A stretch of 64,000 nt of DNA. It comes from Paraburkholderia fynbosensis. GTDB taxonomy: Bacteria > Pseudomonadota > Gammaproteobacteria > Burkholderiales > Burkholderiaceae. Below the pieces are notes generated by a model. The model worked only from the letters and a program-made list of their open reading frames with translations. It was not told where the DNA came from and did no database searches. Made by a program: the position numbers and the translations under genes. Positions 34,166-42,641 of the stretch are shown here, one piece after another. The first letter of the stretch is position 1. Each line of letters opens with the position of its first letter. The stretch lies in the NCBI RefSeq assembly GCF_902859935.1, contig NZ_CADIKI010000032.1, positions 1 to 64,000 on the forward strand, written 5' to 3'.

Positions 34166-35080
34166 TTAGGCTTGCACCGACGCGCCGTTCCAGTCGAAGG
34201 CATCGTCCAGTCCGAAGAACGATGCGGCGACCGGCATGGCATGGTTCATCATGTTCCTGCCGTGATGAACCTTGAGTCCGCGTGCGCTCGCTGCATTCAG
34301 GAGCGCGGTCATGTGCGGGTCCATGATGACGTCAGCGACAACCGCATGCGGCGGCAAGCGGTCGACGGCAAACGGCAGCGCGTCGTCCGCATCGAGGCCG
34401 AGCGGCGACGCATTGATCGCCACATCGACCTCGCGCATGTCGGACCCGTCCGCCATCGTGCCCACTTCGATGAGCGCCTTGCTGTCCTGCCGGATCGCGT
34501 CCGCTAACGCCTGAGCGCGCGTTTCGTCGAGATCGAACACGGTGAGACGGGCGATATCCTGCGTCGCCAGCGACCAGCCGATACTGCGTCCCACACCGCC
34601 GCAACCATGCATCGTCACGTGCGCATCTTTCAGTCGTACGCCATCGGCACGCAGTCCGTCGACGAACCCCGTGCCGTCGACGTTGTCGCCTTCCCAGCTT
34701 CCATCGGCGCGACGTCGCAGCAGGTTGATCGAGCCGATGCGTTGCGCGCGTGCGGTTAGCACGTCGGCGTGCTTCATCGCCGTGAACTTGTGCGGCATGG
34801 TGAAGATCATGCCGTCCACATTCGCGACGTCTTTGACACCGGCAATCGCAACGTCGACATGATCGGAGTGGACATCGGCGGGCAGCATCAGCGCATTGAC
34901 GCCATAACGCTTCATCAGCGTGCTCCAGACGACCGGCGCGCGCACATGCGCAATCGGCGAGCCGAAGATGAAATACAGGCGCGTGAGTGCATCGGCGGGT
35001 GCATCGAGCCGCAAGCGCTCCGCGTTGGCATCGCTGGATACGGACATAAGCATGTTCTCCGGGTGAGGGGTGTAAGTCAT
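34166..35080 (-). CDS. shikimate/quinate dehydrogenase-like (AroE family)
   Basis: 304 residues from the ATG at 35080; a start at 35050 or 35044 would remove 10-12 residues. The substrate domain has 'FIFGSPIAHVRAPVVW' and 'FTMPHKFTAMKHADVL' with the catalytic Lys; the NAD(P) domain has 'HGCGGVGRSIGWSLAT' and 'VFDLDETRAQALADAIR'. The acidic residue after beta-2 suggests NAD rather than NADP, as in catabolic quinate dehydrogenases. First gene of a three-gene catabolic operon, so it is unlikely to be the biosynthetic AroE. Substrate: shikimate, quinate or an analogue. Confidence 0.88.
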   Translation of the reverse strand: MTYTPHPENMLMSVSSDANAERLRLDAPADALTRLYFIFGSPIAHVRAPVVWSTLMKRYGVNALMLPADVHSDHVDVAIAGVKDVANVDGMIFTMPHKFTAMKHADVLTARAQRIGSINLLRRRADGSWEGDNVDGTGFVDGLRADGVRLKDAHVTMHGCGGVGRSIGWSLATQDIARLTVFDLDETRAQALADAIRQDSKALIEVGTMADGSDMREVDVAINASPLGLDADDALPFAVDRLPPHAVVADVIMDPHMTALLNAASARGLKVHHGRNMMNHAMPVAASFFGLDDAFDWNGASVQA

Positions 35081-35128
35081 GCGCGGCCGCGCTGTTCGCC
35101 ATGCGCGTCTCCGTTGACTCGTCTCCGT

Positions 35129-35212
35129 GTTTCCATCTGGATTATTGTTCCATGTTAGAAACTTTCATTCCTATACGTCAACGCTTTTCAGCACGCGATT
35201 TCCATATGGAAA
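35129..35212. promoter_or_regulatory. palindrome TTTCCATATGGAAA and half-like copy in a divergent promoter
   Basis: TTTCCATATGGAAA (35199-35212) is a perfect 14-base palindrome between the AroE-like operon (minus) and the NTF2-dioxygenase operon (plus). A related GTTTCCATCTGGAT lies at 35129-35142, about 70 bases away. Paired sites of this kind suit an IclR-type regulator; the gene at 38697 is the nearest candidate. Confidence 0.5.
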
Positions 35213-35317
35213 CGAATTAGGGATTGTCCCGAGAAAGCATGATTTAGTCTTGACGTCCCGGCTCATGCTCAATCACTATGGGAACTACTTTCCGTATGAG
35301 AACACAAGGATAAATCG

Positions 35318-35917
35318 ATGAACGAAGACATGCAGGAACGGATCGCGATCCGCGAAGCCATCGAAAACTGGGCAATGTGGCGCGATGCGGGCGACTGGGA
35401 ACGCTTCGCCACGCTGTGGCATCCGGATGGCGTGATGATGGCGACCTGGTTTCAGGGCACGGGACCGGAATTCATCCGCGTCACGCGGGAAGGCTGGGCG
35501 CGCGGCGTCAGCATCCTGCATTTTCTGGGTGGCACGGCGATCGATCTCGCGGGGTCGCGCGCCACCGCGCAGACGAAGATGACCATCTCGCAGCGCGGCG
35601 ACGTGCACGGTCATCGTTGCGATGTCGTCTGTACTGGCCGGTTCTACGACTTCTACGAAAAACTCGATGGACGGTGGCTGTTGCGCCTGCGTCAGCCGAT
35701 CTATGAGAAGGATCGGCTCGATCCCGTGGATACCGGCGTGAAGCTCGATCTAGACGCGGAAATCCTCGGCCGATTCCCCGAGGGTTATCGGCACCTCGCC
35801 TATATCCAGACGAAGATCGGCTATGCGGTGAAGCGCGACATGCCGGGCCTGACCGGTCCAGCTGTCGAAGCGCTCTATACGCGTGGTCGCGCGTGGCTCG
35901 AATCCGGAACGCTGTGA
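35318..35917 (+). CDS. NTF2-like/SnoaL-like protein of the catabolic operon
   Basis: A 199-residue protein of the nuclear-transport-factor-2 superfamily: 'IREAIENWAMWRDAGDWERF', 'LWHPDGVMMATWFQG' and 'FYDFYEKLDGRWLLRLRQPI'. The fold is shared by ring-hydroxylating dioxygenase beta subunits and by dehydratases such as scytalone dehydratase; no alpha subunit is nearby, so an isomerase or dehydratase role is more likely. Its stop and the next start overlap (TGATG). First gene of a four-gene operon ending in an isomerase-like protein. Confidence 0.85.
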   Translation: MNEDMQERIAIREAIENWAMWRDAGDWERFATLWHPDGVMMATWFQGTGPEFIRVTREGWARGVSILHFLGGTAIDLAGSRATAQTKMTISQRGDVHGHRCDVVCTGRFYDFYEKLDGRWLLRLRQPIYEKDRLDPVDTGVKLDLDAEILGRFPEGYRHLAYIQTKIGYAVKRDMPGLTGPAVEALYTRGRAWLESGTL

Positions 35918-36996
35918 TGGATCGTCATGCACAGACGTTCGCCTACGAACCGTTGCCGGCGCGCGTCCTGTTCGGCGCAGGCCGGCGCGCGGATGTGGCC
36001 GACGAAGTCGCGCGGCTCGGCTGCGCACGTCCACTCATCGTGACATCGCCCGAGCAGCACACGCGGGGCGACGACATCGCTGCAGCATTCGACCCTGCAT
36101 CGGCGAGCCGCTTTTCCGATGCCGCGATGCATACGCCCTGGCACGTCACCGTCCGTGCGCTGGACGCCGTTGCACGTGGCCGCACCGACTGTCTGATCGC
36201 GATAGGCGGTGGCTCGGCCATCGGTTTGGCGAAAGCCATTGCGCTGCAGACCGATTTGCCGCAGATCGTCTTGCCGACCACGTATGCAGGCTCCGAAGTG
36301 ACGCCGATCATCGGCGAAACGCGGGACGGCGAGAAGCGCACGCAACGCACGCGCAAGGTGCTGCCCGAGGTCGTGATCTACGATGTCGAACTCACCTCCA
36401 CACTGCCGCCGGCCATGAGTGCGGCAAGCGGCCTCAACGCCATCGCGCATGCAGTGGAGGCGCTCTACGCGGCCGATGGCAATCCGATTACCTCGCTCAT
36501 GGCGGAGGAAGGCATTGCATCGCTGGCGGGCGCGCTGCCCGAGATCATGCGAGCGCCATCGTCAATCGACGCGCGTCGCATCGCGCAATATGGCGCATGG
36601 CTTTGCGGAACATGTCTCGGCGCGGTGAGCATGGGTCTGCATCACAAGATCTGTCATGCCCTCGGCGGAAGCTTCGACTTGCCGCACGCGCAAACGCACG
36701 CGATCATGATTGCGCATGTCGCCGCCTACAACGCCGATGCCGCGCCCGTCGCCATGATGCGTATCGCACGCGCGCTCAATGCGCAGGATGCATGGACCGG
36801 TCTGCACGAACTCGCGCGGGCGCTGAACGTGCCGCTCTCGCTCGAGGCAATCGGCATGCCGGAAGACGGTATCGACCTCGCCATCGAACGGATCACGCAG
36901 AATGCCTATTCGAATCCGCGAACGCCCGATGCGAGCACGCTTCGCGTCATGCTCACGCGCGCGTGGAACGGCGAGCCGCCAGCGCGCGTCGAATGA
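35917..36996 (+). CDS. maleylacetate reductase
   Basis: 359 residues from the ATG at 35917. Iron-containing alcohol dehydrogenase fold: 'LIAIGGGSAIGLAKAIAL' for NAD(P)H, 'IVLPTTYAGSEVTPIIGET', which is characteristic of maleylacetate reductases, 'SAASGLNAIAHAVEALYA' and 'HHKICHALGGSFDLPHAQTH' at the active site. It reduces maleylacetate to 3-oxoadipate, which enters the central beta-ketoadipate route. The stop overlaps the dioxygenase start by 4 bases. Its pairing with an intradiol dioxygenase defines a hydroxyquinol lower pathway. Confidence 0.94.
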   Translation: MDRHAQTFAYEPLPARVLFGAGRRADVADEVARLGCARPLIVTSPEQHTRGDDIAAAFDPASASRFSDAAMHTPWHVTVRALDAVARGRTDCLIAIGGGSAIGLAKAIALQTDLPQIVLPTTYAGSEVTPIIGETRDGEKRTQRTRKVLPEVVIYDVELTSTLPPAMSAASGLNAIAHAVEALYAADGNPITSLMAEEGIASLAGALPEIMRAPSSIDARRIAQYGAWLCGTCLGAVSMGLHHKICHALGGSFDLPHAQTHAIMIAHVAAYNADAAPVAMMRIARALNAQDAWTGLHELARALNVPLSLEAIGMPEDGIDLAIERITQNAYSNPRTPDASTLRVMLTRAWNGEPPARVE

Positions 36997-37874
36997 AGGC
37001 AACGAACACGTCACGTCAGGACGCACTCATGCGAAATTTCAACGAAGACAACATCACGCAAGCGGTTCTCGACCGACTGGGCGCGTGCACGAACGAACGC
37101 ACGCGGGCCATCAGCGAGGCGCTGGTGCGGCATCTACACGCCTTCGTGATGGAGATCGAGCCGACCGAGGCGGAATGGGCGCAAGCCATCGCCTTTCTCA
37201 CCGATACCGGGCAGATGTGCTCCGATACGCGTCAGGAGTTCATTCTGCTATCCGATACGCTCGGTGTGTCCATGCTCGTCGATGCCATCAATCATCGTTT
37301 CGCTGGCCGCGCGACGGAGACGACCGTGCTGGGACCGTTCTACGTCGAGGAGGCACGCGAAGTCCCGCTCGGCGCCGATATTTCGCATGTTGCCGACGGT
37401 CCGCCGCTGCTCGTGCGCGGCACGGTGCGGGACCCGCGCGGCGAACCCGTCGCGGGTGCACTGGTCGAAACGTGGCATGCGGACGATGAAGGTTTCTACG
37501 ACGTCCAGCGCAGCACGGGCCGCGCTGCACTCGACATGCGTGCACGTGTTCGCACCAATGAGAACGGCTGCTTCTGGTTCCGTTCGATCGTACCCGCCGC
37601 GTATCCGATTCCGAACGACGGTCCCGTCGGCAAGATGCTCGACGCACAAGGCCGCCATCCGTATCGGCCGGCGCATGTGCATTTCAAGCTGAGCGCACCG
37701 GGCTTCGAGACAATCGTGACGCATGTTTTTCTCGATGGCGATCAGTATCTCGATTCGGACGTGGTATTCGGCGTGAAGGACGCGCTGATCCAGCGGCTCG
37801 GGTCGGTCGAAGACGAACCGGACACCGCCCTGCTCGTCTATGACTTCGTATTACCCGACCATCGCCCAAGCTGA
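36993..37874 (+). CDS. intradiol ring-cleavage dioxygenase, hydroxyquinol 1,2-dioxygenase-like
   Basis: 293 residues from ATG 36993 (MRNF at 37029 is an alternative). The N-terminal helical dimer domain ('LVRHLHAFVMEIEPTEAEW', 'SDTRQEFILLSDTLGVSML') is followed by the catalytic barrel: 'TVLGPFYVEEAREVPLGADI', 'WHADDEGFYDVQ' (Tyr ligand), 'YPIPNDGPVGKML' and 'PYRPAHVHFKLSAPGF' (Tyr and two His ligands for Fe3+). The 'PLGADI' form is typical of hydroxyquinol rather than catechol enzymes. It opens 1,2,4-trihydroxybenzene to maleylacetate, the substrate of the upstream reductase. Confidence 0.94.
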   Translation: MKATNTSRQDALMRNFNEDNITQAVLDRLGACTNERTRAISEALVRHLHAFVMEIEPTEAEWAQAIAFLTDTGQMCSDTRQEFILLSDTLGVSMLVDAINHRFAGRATETTVLGPFYVEEAREVPLGADISHVADGPPLLVRGTVRDPRGEPVAGALVETWHADDEGFYDVQRSTGRAALDMRARVRTNENGCFWFRSIVPAAYPIPNDGPVGKMLDAQGRHPYRPAHVHFKLSAPGFETIVTHVFLDGDQYLDSDVVFGVKDALIQRLGSVEDEPDTALLVYDFVLPDHRPS

Positions 37875-37890
37875 TTCGCCAAGGATTCCC

Positions 37891-38691
37891 ATGCACAAGC
37901 TGTCCCTGCACCATCTCACGATGCTCGATGCACATCCGTTGGAACTCGTCGATGCCGCGCATGCGGGCGGTTTCGACTATTACGGCTTGCGCGTGGTCGC
38001 GCCGACCGCAGCGGATCGCATCGTCGATGTCGCACACGATGCCAGGCTGATTCGCGAACTCGAAGCCCGCATGCATGCGACGGGCGTGAAGCTCCTCGAT
38101 ATCGAAGCCATCTGGCTCCAGCCGGCTACCGACATCGGCGACCTGTTGCCTGCACTGGAGGCGGGGCATCGGCTTGGCGCATCGCATGCGCTGGCGGTCG
38201 GCTTCGACGACGATCGCGCACGTCTCATGCAGAACTTCGTCGCGCTCTGCGAAGCGGCAGCACGCTTCGACATGACCGTGGGTCTGGAACTGATCACCTA
38301 CTGCGCGATCGGCACCCTGAGCGATGCACTCGCGACCGTGCGCGACAGCGGCCAGCCGAATGCGCGGCTCCTGATCGATGCATTGCAGCTCTTTCGTTCG
38401 GGCGCAAGCGTGGAGGACGTCGGCCGCATCGATCCCCGGCTCCTGGAATACATCCAGCTATGCGATGCGCCGCTCGAATCGCCGGTCTCGGTAGCCGAGC
38501 GACGCACCGAAGCACGGACCACGCGCCTGCTTCCCGGCCAGGGCGAACTGCCGTTGCATGCGCTGCTCGATCGACTCCACCCGGATCTGACGCTCGCGAT
38601 CGAGGCGCCGACGCTGGCCTTGCGCGGCCTGCCGTTCGATGAACAGGCGCGAATCGTCATGCAGGCGACGCAGCGCTTTCTGATGCGTTAA
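37891..38691 (+). CDS. sugar phosphate isomerase/epimerase-like TIM-barrel protein
   Basis: Start chosen at 37891 ('MHKLSLHHLTMLDAHPLELV'), 16 bases after the dioxygenase stop; 266 residues. Barrel features are 'AAHAGGFDYYGLRVVAPTAA', 'VKLLDIEAIWLQP', 'FDMTVGLELITYCAIGTL' and 'YIQLCDAPLESPVSVAERRT'. It lacks some of the metal ligands seen in the other two isomerase-like proteins here (the Glu-Asp-His set is less clear). Last gene of the NTF2-reductase-dioxygenase operon, so it probably helps form or channel the aromatic intermediate. Confidence 0.82.
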   Translation: MHKLSLHHLTMLDAHPLELVDAAHAGGFDYYGLRVVAPTAADRIVDVAHDARLIRELEARMHATGVKLLDIEAIWLQPATDIGDLLPALEAGHRLGASHALAVGFDDDRARLMQNFVALCEAAARFDMTVGLELITYCAIGTLSDALATVRDSGQPNARLLIDALQLFRSGASVEDVGRIDPRLLEYIQLCDAPLESPVSVAERRTEARTTRLLPGQGELPLHALLDRLHPDLTLAIEAPTLALRGLPFDEQARIVMQATQRFLMR

Positions 38692-38696
38692 TAGGC

Positions 38697-39476
38697 CTAT
38701 TCCGCGAGATATTGACGCTGGATGCGTGCGGCGGCCGCCTTGAGAATCGTGACCGAACGCTCGCCTACTTCGCTCGAAAACCGCACGGCGGGGATCGCGA
38801 GATTCAGCGAGCCGAGCGGAAAACCCGTCGAGGAAAGGATCGGCACGCCTACGCCGACGATGCCCGGCGTGTACTCTTCCATCGATTGGGCAAAGCCATG
38901 CGTGCGCACCAGCTCCAGCTCGTTCAGCAGCGCCTTTTTGGTCGAGATCGTGTTCTTCGTGAAACGCTCGAACGACAGCGAACGCAGGTATTCATCGCGC
39001 ATCACATCGGGAAGAAACGCCAGAATGACCTTGCCGCCCGACACCGCATAGAGCGGCGCGAGATCGCCCAGGCGCATGTGCGACTGCAGCCGTTGCTGAC
39101 TGACGACCGTAGCCACGACCTCGACCTCTTCGCCTTTCAGCTGATTGAGCGCGCACGACTCCGCGGTCTGCTGGGTGATATCGTGCAACACCGGTTCCGC
39201 GCACGCGATCAGACTGCGCAACTGATTGGATTGCTGCGCAAGCTTGAGAATGGCATCGCCCAGCCGATAACCCTTTGTCTCCGGCACGAACCGCAGATAG
39301 CCGCGATCGGTCAGATTCCGCATGAGCTTGGTGAGGCTGCTCTTGGGGATGTCGAGCGCCTCGGCAATTTCCGCATGCGCCATCTCGCGCCCCCAGCGTG
39401 CCAGCAGTTCGAACAGATCCAGCACCCGATCCGCCGACTTGACCGTGCTATTCGACTCGATTTCTTCACGCCGCAT
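38697..39476 (-). CDS. IclR-family transcriptional regulator
   Basis: Start taken at 39476 ('MRREEIESNSTVKSADRVLD'), 259 residues; an upstream start adds 27 unlikely residues. The winged helix has 'MAHAEIAEALDIPKSSLTKL' and 'MRNLTDRGYLRFV'. The effector domain has 'YAVSGGKVILAFLP', 'YTPGIVGVGVPILSSTGFPL' and 'SLNLAIPAVRFS'. It converges with the hydroxyquinol operon. IclR proteins with this layout (PcaR, PobR type) commonly control aromatic catabolism; its effector is unknown. Confidence 0.92.
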   Translation of the reverse strand: MRREEIESNSTVKSADRVLDLFELLARWGREMAHAEIAEALDIPKSSLTKLMRNLTDRGYLRFVPETKGYRLGDAILKLAQQSNQLRSLIACAEPVLHDITQQTAESCALNQLKGEEVEVVATVVSQQRLQSHMRLGDLAPLYAVSGGKVILAFLPDVMRDEYLRSLSFERFTKNTISTKKALLNELELVRTHGFAQSMEEYTPGIVGVGVPILSSTGFPLGSLNLAIPAVRFSSEVGERSVTILKAAAARIQRQYLAE

Positions 39477-39567
39477 TGCTGCGCCTCCGTTCATATGGAG
39501 GAACAGTTTATCGCTCGTAGAAAGCCTGTCAAGGATGTCCTGACGTTTCGCATTCACAAGCGGAAAC

Positions 39568-39955
39568 GCTCAGCGCGAAAGCGTCGAGTTCAGGAACGCC
39601 GCGAGGTCGCGATTGAAGCGATCCGGTTCCTCGATGAAGGGCGCATGCCCCGATTCCGCTTAGACCGCGCTTCGGACGCGAGGGTTGATCGCACGCGCAC
39701 GCGCTATCGCAGCATGGGCGTCGATGAGTGCATCGCGCGCGCCATACAGCAGCAACACGGGCACCTGTGCGTTTCCGAGTCCTTCGATCACAGGCATGCT
39801 CGTCGACTGGACCGACGACTGCATCTCCCACAGTCCGGTTGCGTATGAAAGAAGGTGAGGAACGTGCGTTCGCCATCGAGATGCGTTTTCAGGTCCGAAG
39901 AGACCATGTCGCGATAGACCTCCGGATGCGCGACATGAAACACCTTCGTGATGAA
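39568..39955 (-). pseudogene. alpha/beta hydrolase C-terminal relic
   Basis: Reading across two frames on the minus strand gives 'VFHVAHPEVYRDMVSSDLKT', 'QSTSMPVIEGLG', 'VPVLLLYGARDALIDAHAAI' and 'ESGHAPFIEEPDRFNRDLAA'. These are the last third of an alpha/beta hydrolase with the acid residue (GARD) and catalytic His. There is an in-frame stop near 39662 and a frameshift near 39850. The nucleophile half is gone. It meets a 5'-truncated MerR fragment head to head at about 39950. Confidence 0.75.
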
Positions 39956-40165
39956 TGCGCAGATACAGCGCCTGATCGCAACCGGCTTCAGCCTTGCCGA
40001 CATCCGCTCCTTTCCGGATTGCATGCGTCTGATCGAAGGCGCGGCTGACTGTCCCGAAACGAAGGCACTACATCGGGAGCGCCTGCAGTCCATCTTAAAG
40101 CAGATAGCCGATCCGGAAGGGCGCCGCAGCGTCTTCAGGAGACGCTCAACGAAGGTCGCGCGTCT
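39948..40165 (+). pseudogene. MerR-family regulator, C-terminal relic
   Basis: Reads 'QIQRLIATGFSLADIRSFPD', 'CMRLIEGAADCPETKALHRE' and 'LQSILKQIADPEGRRSVF'. This matches the end of the MerR DNA-binding domain and the dimerisation helix, with the metal/redox-type cysteines in 'FPDCMRLIEGAADCPE'. The winged-helix start is missing and the C-terminus drifts into unrelated sequence. Together with the hydrolase relic it was probably once a divergent regulator-enzyme pair. Confidence 0.65.
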
Positions 40166-40207
40166 TCCCAGGATTAGCGCGCGAGAGCGGTCCGTCGCCG
40201 CGAGCGG

Positions 40208-41242
40208 TCATTTGAAACGGACGACCTCTCCGGACTCGGCAGACCGTCTCACCGATGCCGTGATCTCAAGCGTTCTGGCGCCGTCGAAGCCATCGCAAAG
40301 CGGCAGTTCCTCCTTGCGTATGACCGCGCCGAAGTGGCGCATCTGCTCGACATAGGGATTGGCCGCAGCATGACGCACCTGTTCATCGGCCAGCGGATGG
40401 AACCATCCGCGTTCGCCCGCGTAGTGCCACATGCGCAAGCTCGGCAACGCCACCGAACCCTCCGTGCCGGAGATGAAGTGACTCTCGACGGGATGCCTTG
40501 CAAACGAGGGGTTCTCGCCGGAAGCCGTGTCCCAGCTCCAGGGCGAAGCAGCCGTGTCGGATAAGGTAATGGTCGCGACCGCGCCGTTCTCGAGCTGAAG
40601 GACCGTGGCGACGGTATCTTCCACGTCGAAGCCGCGAACCGCATTGGACGTCATGGCATGCAGGCTCGCAATCTCGCCGCAAACGAAGCGCAGCAAATCG
40701 ATCTCGTGGATGAGATTGATCAGCACCGGCCCCGCCGCCGCCGTGCGCCGCCATGCTTCGTTGAAGTATGCGTCCGGCTTGAGGAACGTCGCGAGCACCG
40801 ACACGCAGACGAGCCGACCCAGCTTGCCATCCCGAACCAGCGAACGCGCCGTGCGGATAATCGAGTTATGTCGCCGATGGTGACCCACGAGCAAGGGAAC
40901 GTTCGCATCGGCTGCCGTCCTGGCCAGGCGCAGTGCTTCCTTGACCGTATCGGCAATCGGCTTTTCGACTAGCACGCCGACGCCCGCGCCAATCAGTTCC
41001 AGCGAAATCGGCAAATGCAAGGCGTTAGGCGTCGCGACGATGGCGCCATCCAGCTTCATCTCGTCGACCAGTGCACGATGATCGGCGAACCAGGGAATCG
41101 AGAACTCCTCGGCCAGCGCCCTGGACGCCACGTTCGGATCGGCAATGCCGACGATCTCGACGCCTTCTGCCTGCGCTGCACCGACCAGATGCGCGCGCCC
41201 GATTGCGCCCGCGCCGATAAGACCCACTCGTGATACTGACAT
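40208..41242 (-). CDS. Gfo/Idh/MocA-family oxidoreductase
   Basis: Start chosen at 41242 ('MSVSRVGLIGAGAIGRAHLV'), 344 residues; the longer frame upstream has no family similarity. It has the Rossmann motif, 'ATPNALHLPISLELIGAG', 'VLVEKPIADTVKEALRLA' with the catalytic Lys, 'LVGHHRRHNSIIRTA' and 'LINLIHEIDLLRFVCGE'. A paralogue of 32216-33262, sharing rare sequence details such as the aromatic-rich 'SPWSWDTASGENPSF' versus 'APWNWDTTAGEDRAL'. Third gene of the operon isomerase-MFS-oxidoreductase. The two paralogues may act on related intermediates. Confidence 0.92.
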   Translation of the reverse strand: MSVSRVGLIGAGAIGRAHLVGAAQAEGVEIVGIADPNVASRALAEEFSIPWFADHRALVDEMKLDGAIVATPNALHLPISLELIGAGVGVLVEKPIADTVKEALRLARTAADANVPLLVGHHRRHNSIIRTARSLVRDGKLGRLVCVSVLATFLKPDAYFNEAWRRTAAAGPVLINLIHEIDLLRFVCGEIASLHAMTSNAVRGFDVEDTVATVLQLENGAVATITLSDTAASPWSWDTASGENPSFARHPVESHFISGTEGSVALPSLRMWHYAGERGWFHPLADEQVRHAAANPYVEQMRHFGAVIRKEELPLCDGFDGARTLEITASVRRSAESGEVVRFK

Positions 41243-41256
41243 CGCTGCTCTCCGAT

Positions 41257-42612
41257 TCAATGCGTGGTTGCGCGGCGCAACACCGGGGCCGCATTGCCAT
41301 GTACCCGGCCCTGCACATACGCTGCGACGATGGCGATGGCGACAGGCACCGTCAGGAACAGGAACAACTGTCCGAAGTTCCACTTGAAGCTGAGCAGTAC
41401 GGCGCCGATCGATGCGCCGAAGATGGCGCCGAAGCGGCCGATGCCCGTCATCCAGCTCGTGCCCGTCGCGCGCATCTCGGTCGGGTAGTAGCTCGCCGCC
41501 ATCGCGGTCCAGCCGGTGTTAGTCGAGTTCGTGCAGTAGCCGAGCAGGAACATGAGGGTAATGAGACCGGCCAGACCCAAGTTCAACTGCGAGATGGCAA
41601 TCGTGAAGATGAGCGCCACGAACAGTGTCGCGATCATGACCTTGTGCGCCTTGAAGCGGTCCATCTCCCAGCCGATGACGATATTCCCGAGCGTGCCGCC
41701 CACCTGCATCATCGCGCCGACCAGCGCCGCATCGGGCAGCGAGAAGTTGTTGTCCTTGACGATGATCGGCAGCCAGCTATTGAGAAAATAGACCGTCATC
41801 AGGTTCATGAACAGCCCGACCCACAACGCCAGCGTGACCGTGGTATGCGGCTTCGACACGATGAGCCGGATGGCGCCCTTCCCCCCATGTTCGCGCTCGG
41901 CCGTCACCAGTTCGGTGGAAGCGTCCACCGTGCCCGCCTGAATCGTGTTGATGATGCTTGCGAGCGCCGTGCGTCCCTCGTGCTTCACAGCAAGAAACTT
42001 CGCGGACTCGGGCAGCACGAAGAACAGCAGCACAGCGAATAGCAACGGCGCGATGCCGCCGACCACCAGAATGGAATGCCAGCCGTGCGTCGGAATCAGA
42101 TAGCTGGAGAGAAAGCCGCCGCCAGCCGCACCCAGCGTGAAGCCGCAGTAGATCACGGTCACCATGACCGAGCGATGCTTCCTGGGCGCATATTCGGATG
42201 CGAGCGTCGCGGCGTTCGGCTGCGATGCACCCAGCCCGAGTCCCGTCAGAAAGCGCATGACCGAGAGCACCTCGACGTTCGGCGACCACGCGGAGGCCAG
42301 GCTCATCACGCCGAAGAAGATGACGGCACCGATGATGACCTTGCGGCGGCCGAAGCGATCCGCCAGCGGTCCGCCGGCGAGCGCGCCGATCGCGAGGCCG
42401 AACAGTCCCATGCTCAGCACCGGACCGAGCGCGGCGCGGCCGATCTTCCACTCGGCGATCAGTGCGGGAGCGATAAAGCCCATCGCGACCACGTCGAAGC
42501 CATCGAGAACCAGGACCACGAGGCCCAGAAAAAGAATCTTCCAGTGGAAGCCGGAAAGGGGCCTCGAATCCAGGAACTCCTGGACGTTCAGTTGGTTGCC
42601 ACGGGTGCTCAT
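41257..42612 (-). CDS. MFS transporter, AAHS type (paralogue of the 23.7-kb carrier)
   Basis: A 451-residue 12-helix carrier. The opening 'LNVQEFLDSRPLSGFHWKIL' and the motifs 'VLDGFDVVAMGFIAPAL', 'GPLADRFGRRKVIIGAV' and 'YCTNSTNTGWTAMAASYYPT' are nearly those of the protein at 23710-25068, so the two are recent paralogues at opposite ends of the island. Lies 29 bases after the isomerase and 14 before the Gfo/Idh gene, hence cotranscribed. It probably imports the same or a related carboxylated substrate. Confidence 0.94.
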   Translation of the reverse strand: MSTRGNQLNVQEFLDSRPLSGFHWKILFLGLVVLVLDGFDVVAMGFIAPALIAEWKIGRAALGPVLSMGLFGLAIGALAGGPLADRFGRRKVIIGAVIFFGVMSLASAWSPNVEVLSVMRFLTGLGLGASQPNAATLASEYAPRKHRSVMVTVIYCGFTLGAAGGGFLSSYLIPTHGWHSILVVGGIAPLLFAVLLFFVLPESAKFLAVKHEGRTALASIINTIQAGTVDASTELVTAEREHGGKGAIRLIVSKPHTTVTLALWVGLFMNLMTVYFLNSWLPIIVKDNNFSLPDAALVGAMMQVGGTLGNIVIGWEMDRFKAHKVMIATLFVALIFTIAISQLNLGLAGLITLMFLLGYCTNSTNTGWTAMAASYYPTEMRATGTSWMTGIGRFGAIFGASIGAVLLSFKWNFGQLFLFLTVPVAIAIVAAYVQGRVHGNAAPVLRRATTH

Positions 42613-42641
42613 GTCGTCTCCTGTTTTTTATTCGGCGCAGC

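Noticed and set aside
35883..36992. a 663-codon plus-strand frame whose first half overlaps maleylacetate reductase
   Set aside because: Only the last 293 codons (dioxygenase) have family similarity; the first part is an out-of-frame, Arg/His-rich shadow of the reductase.
40208..41383. 47-residue N-terminal extension of the Gfo/Idh protein
   Set aside because: The Rossmann start motif begins at 41242, and the extension reads through the MFS gene's 3' end in another frame.
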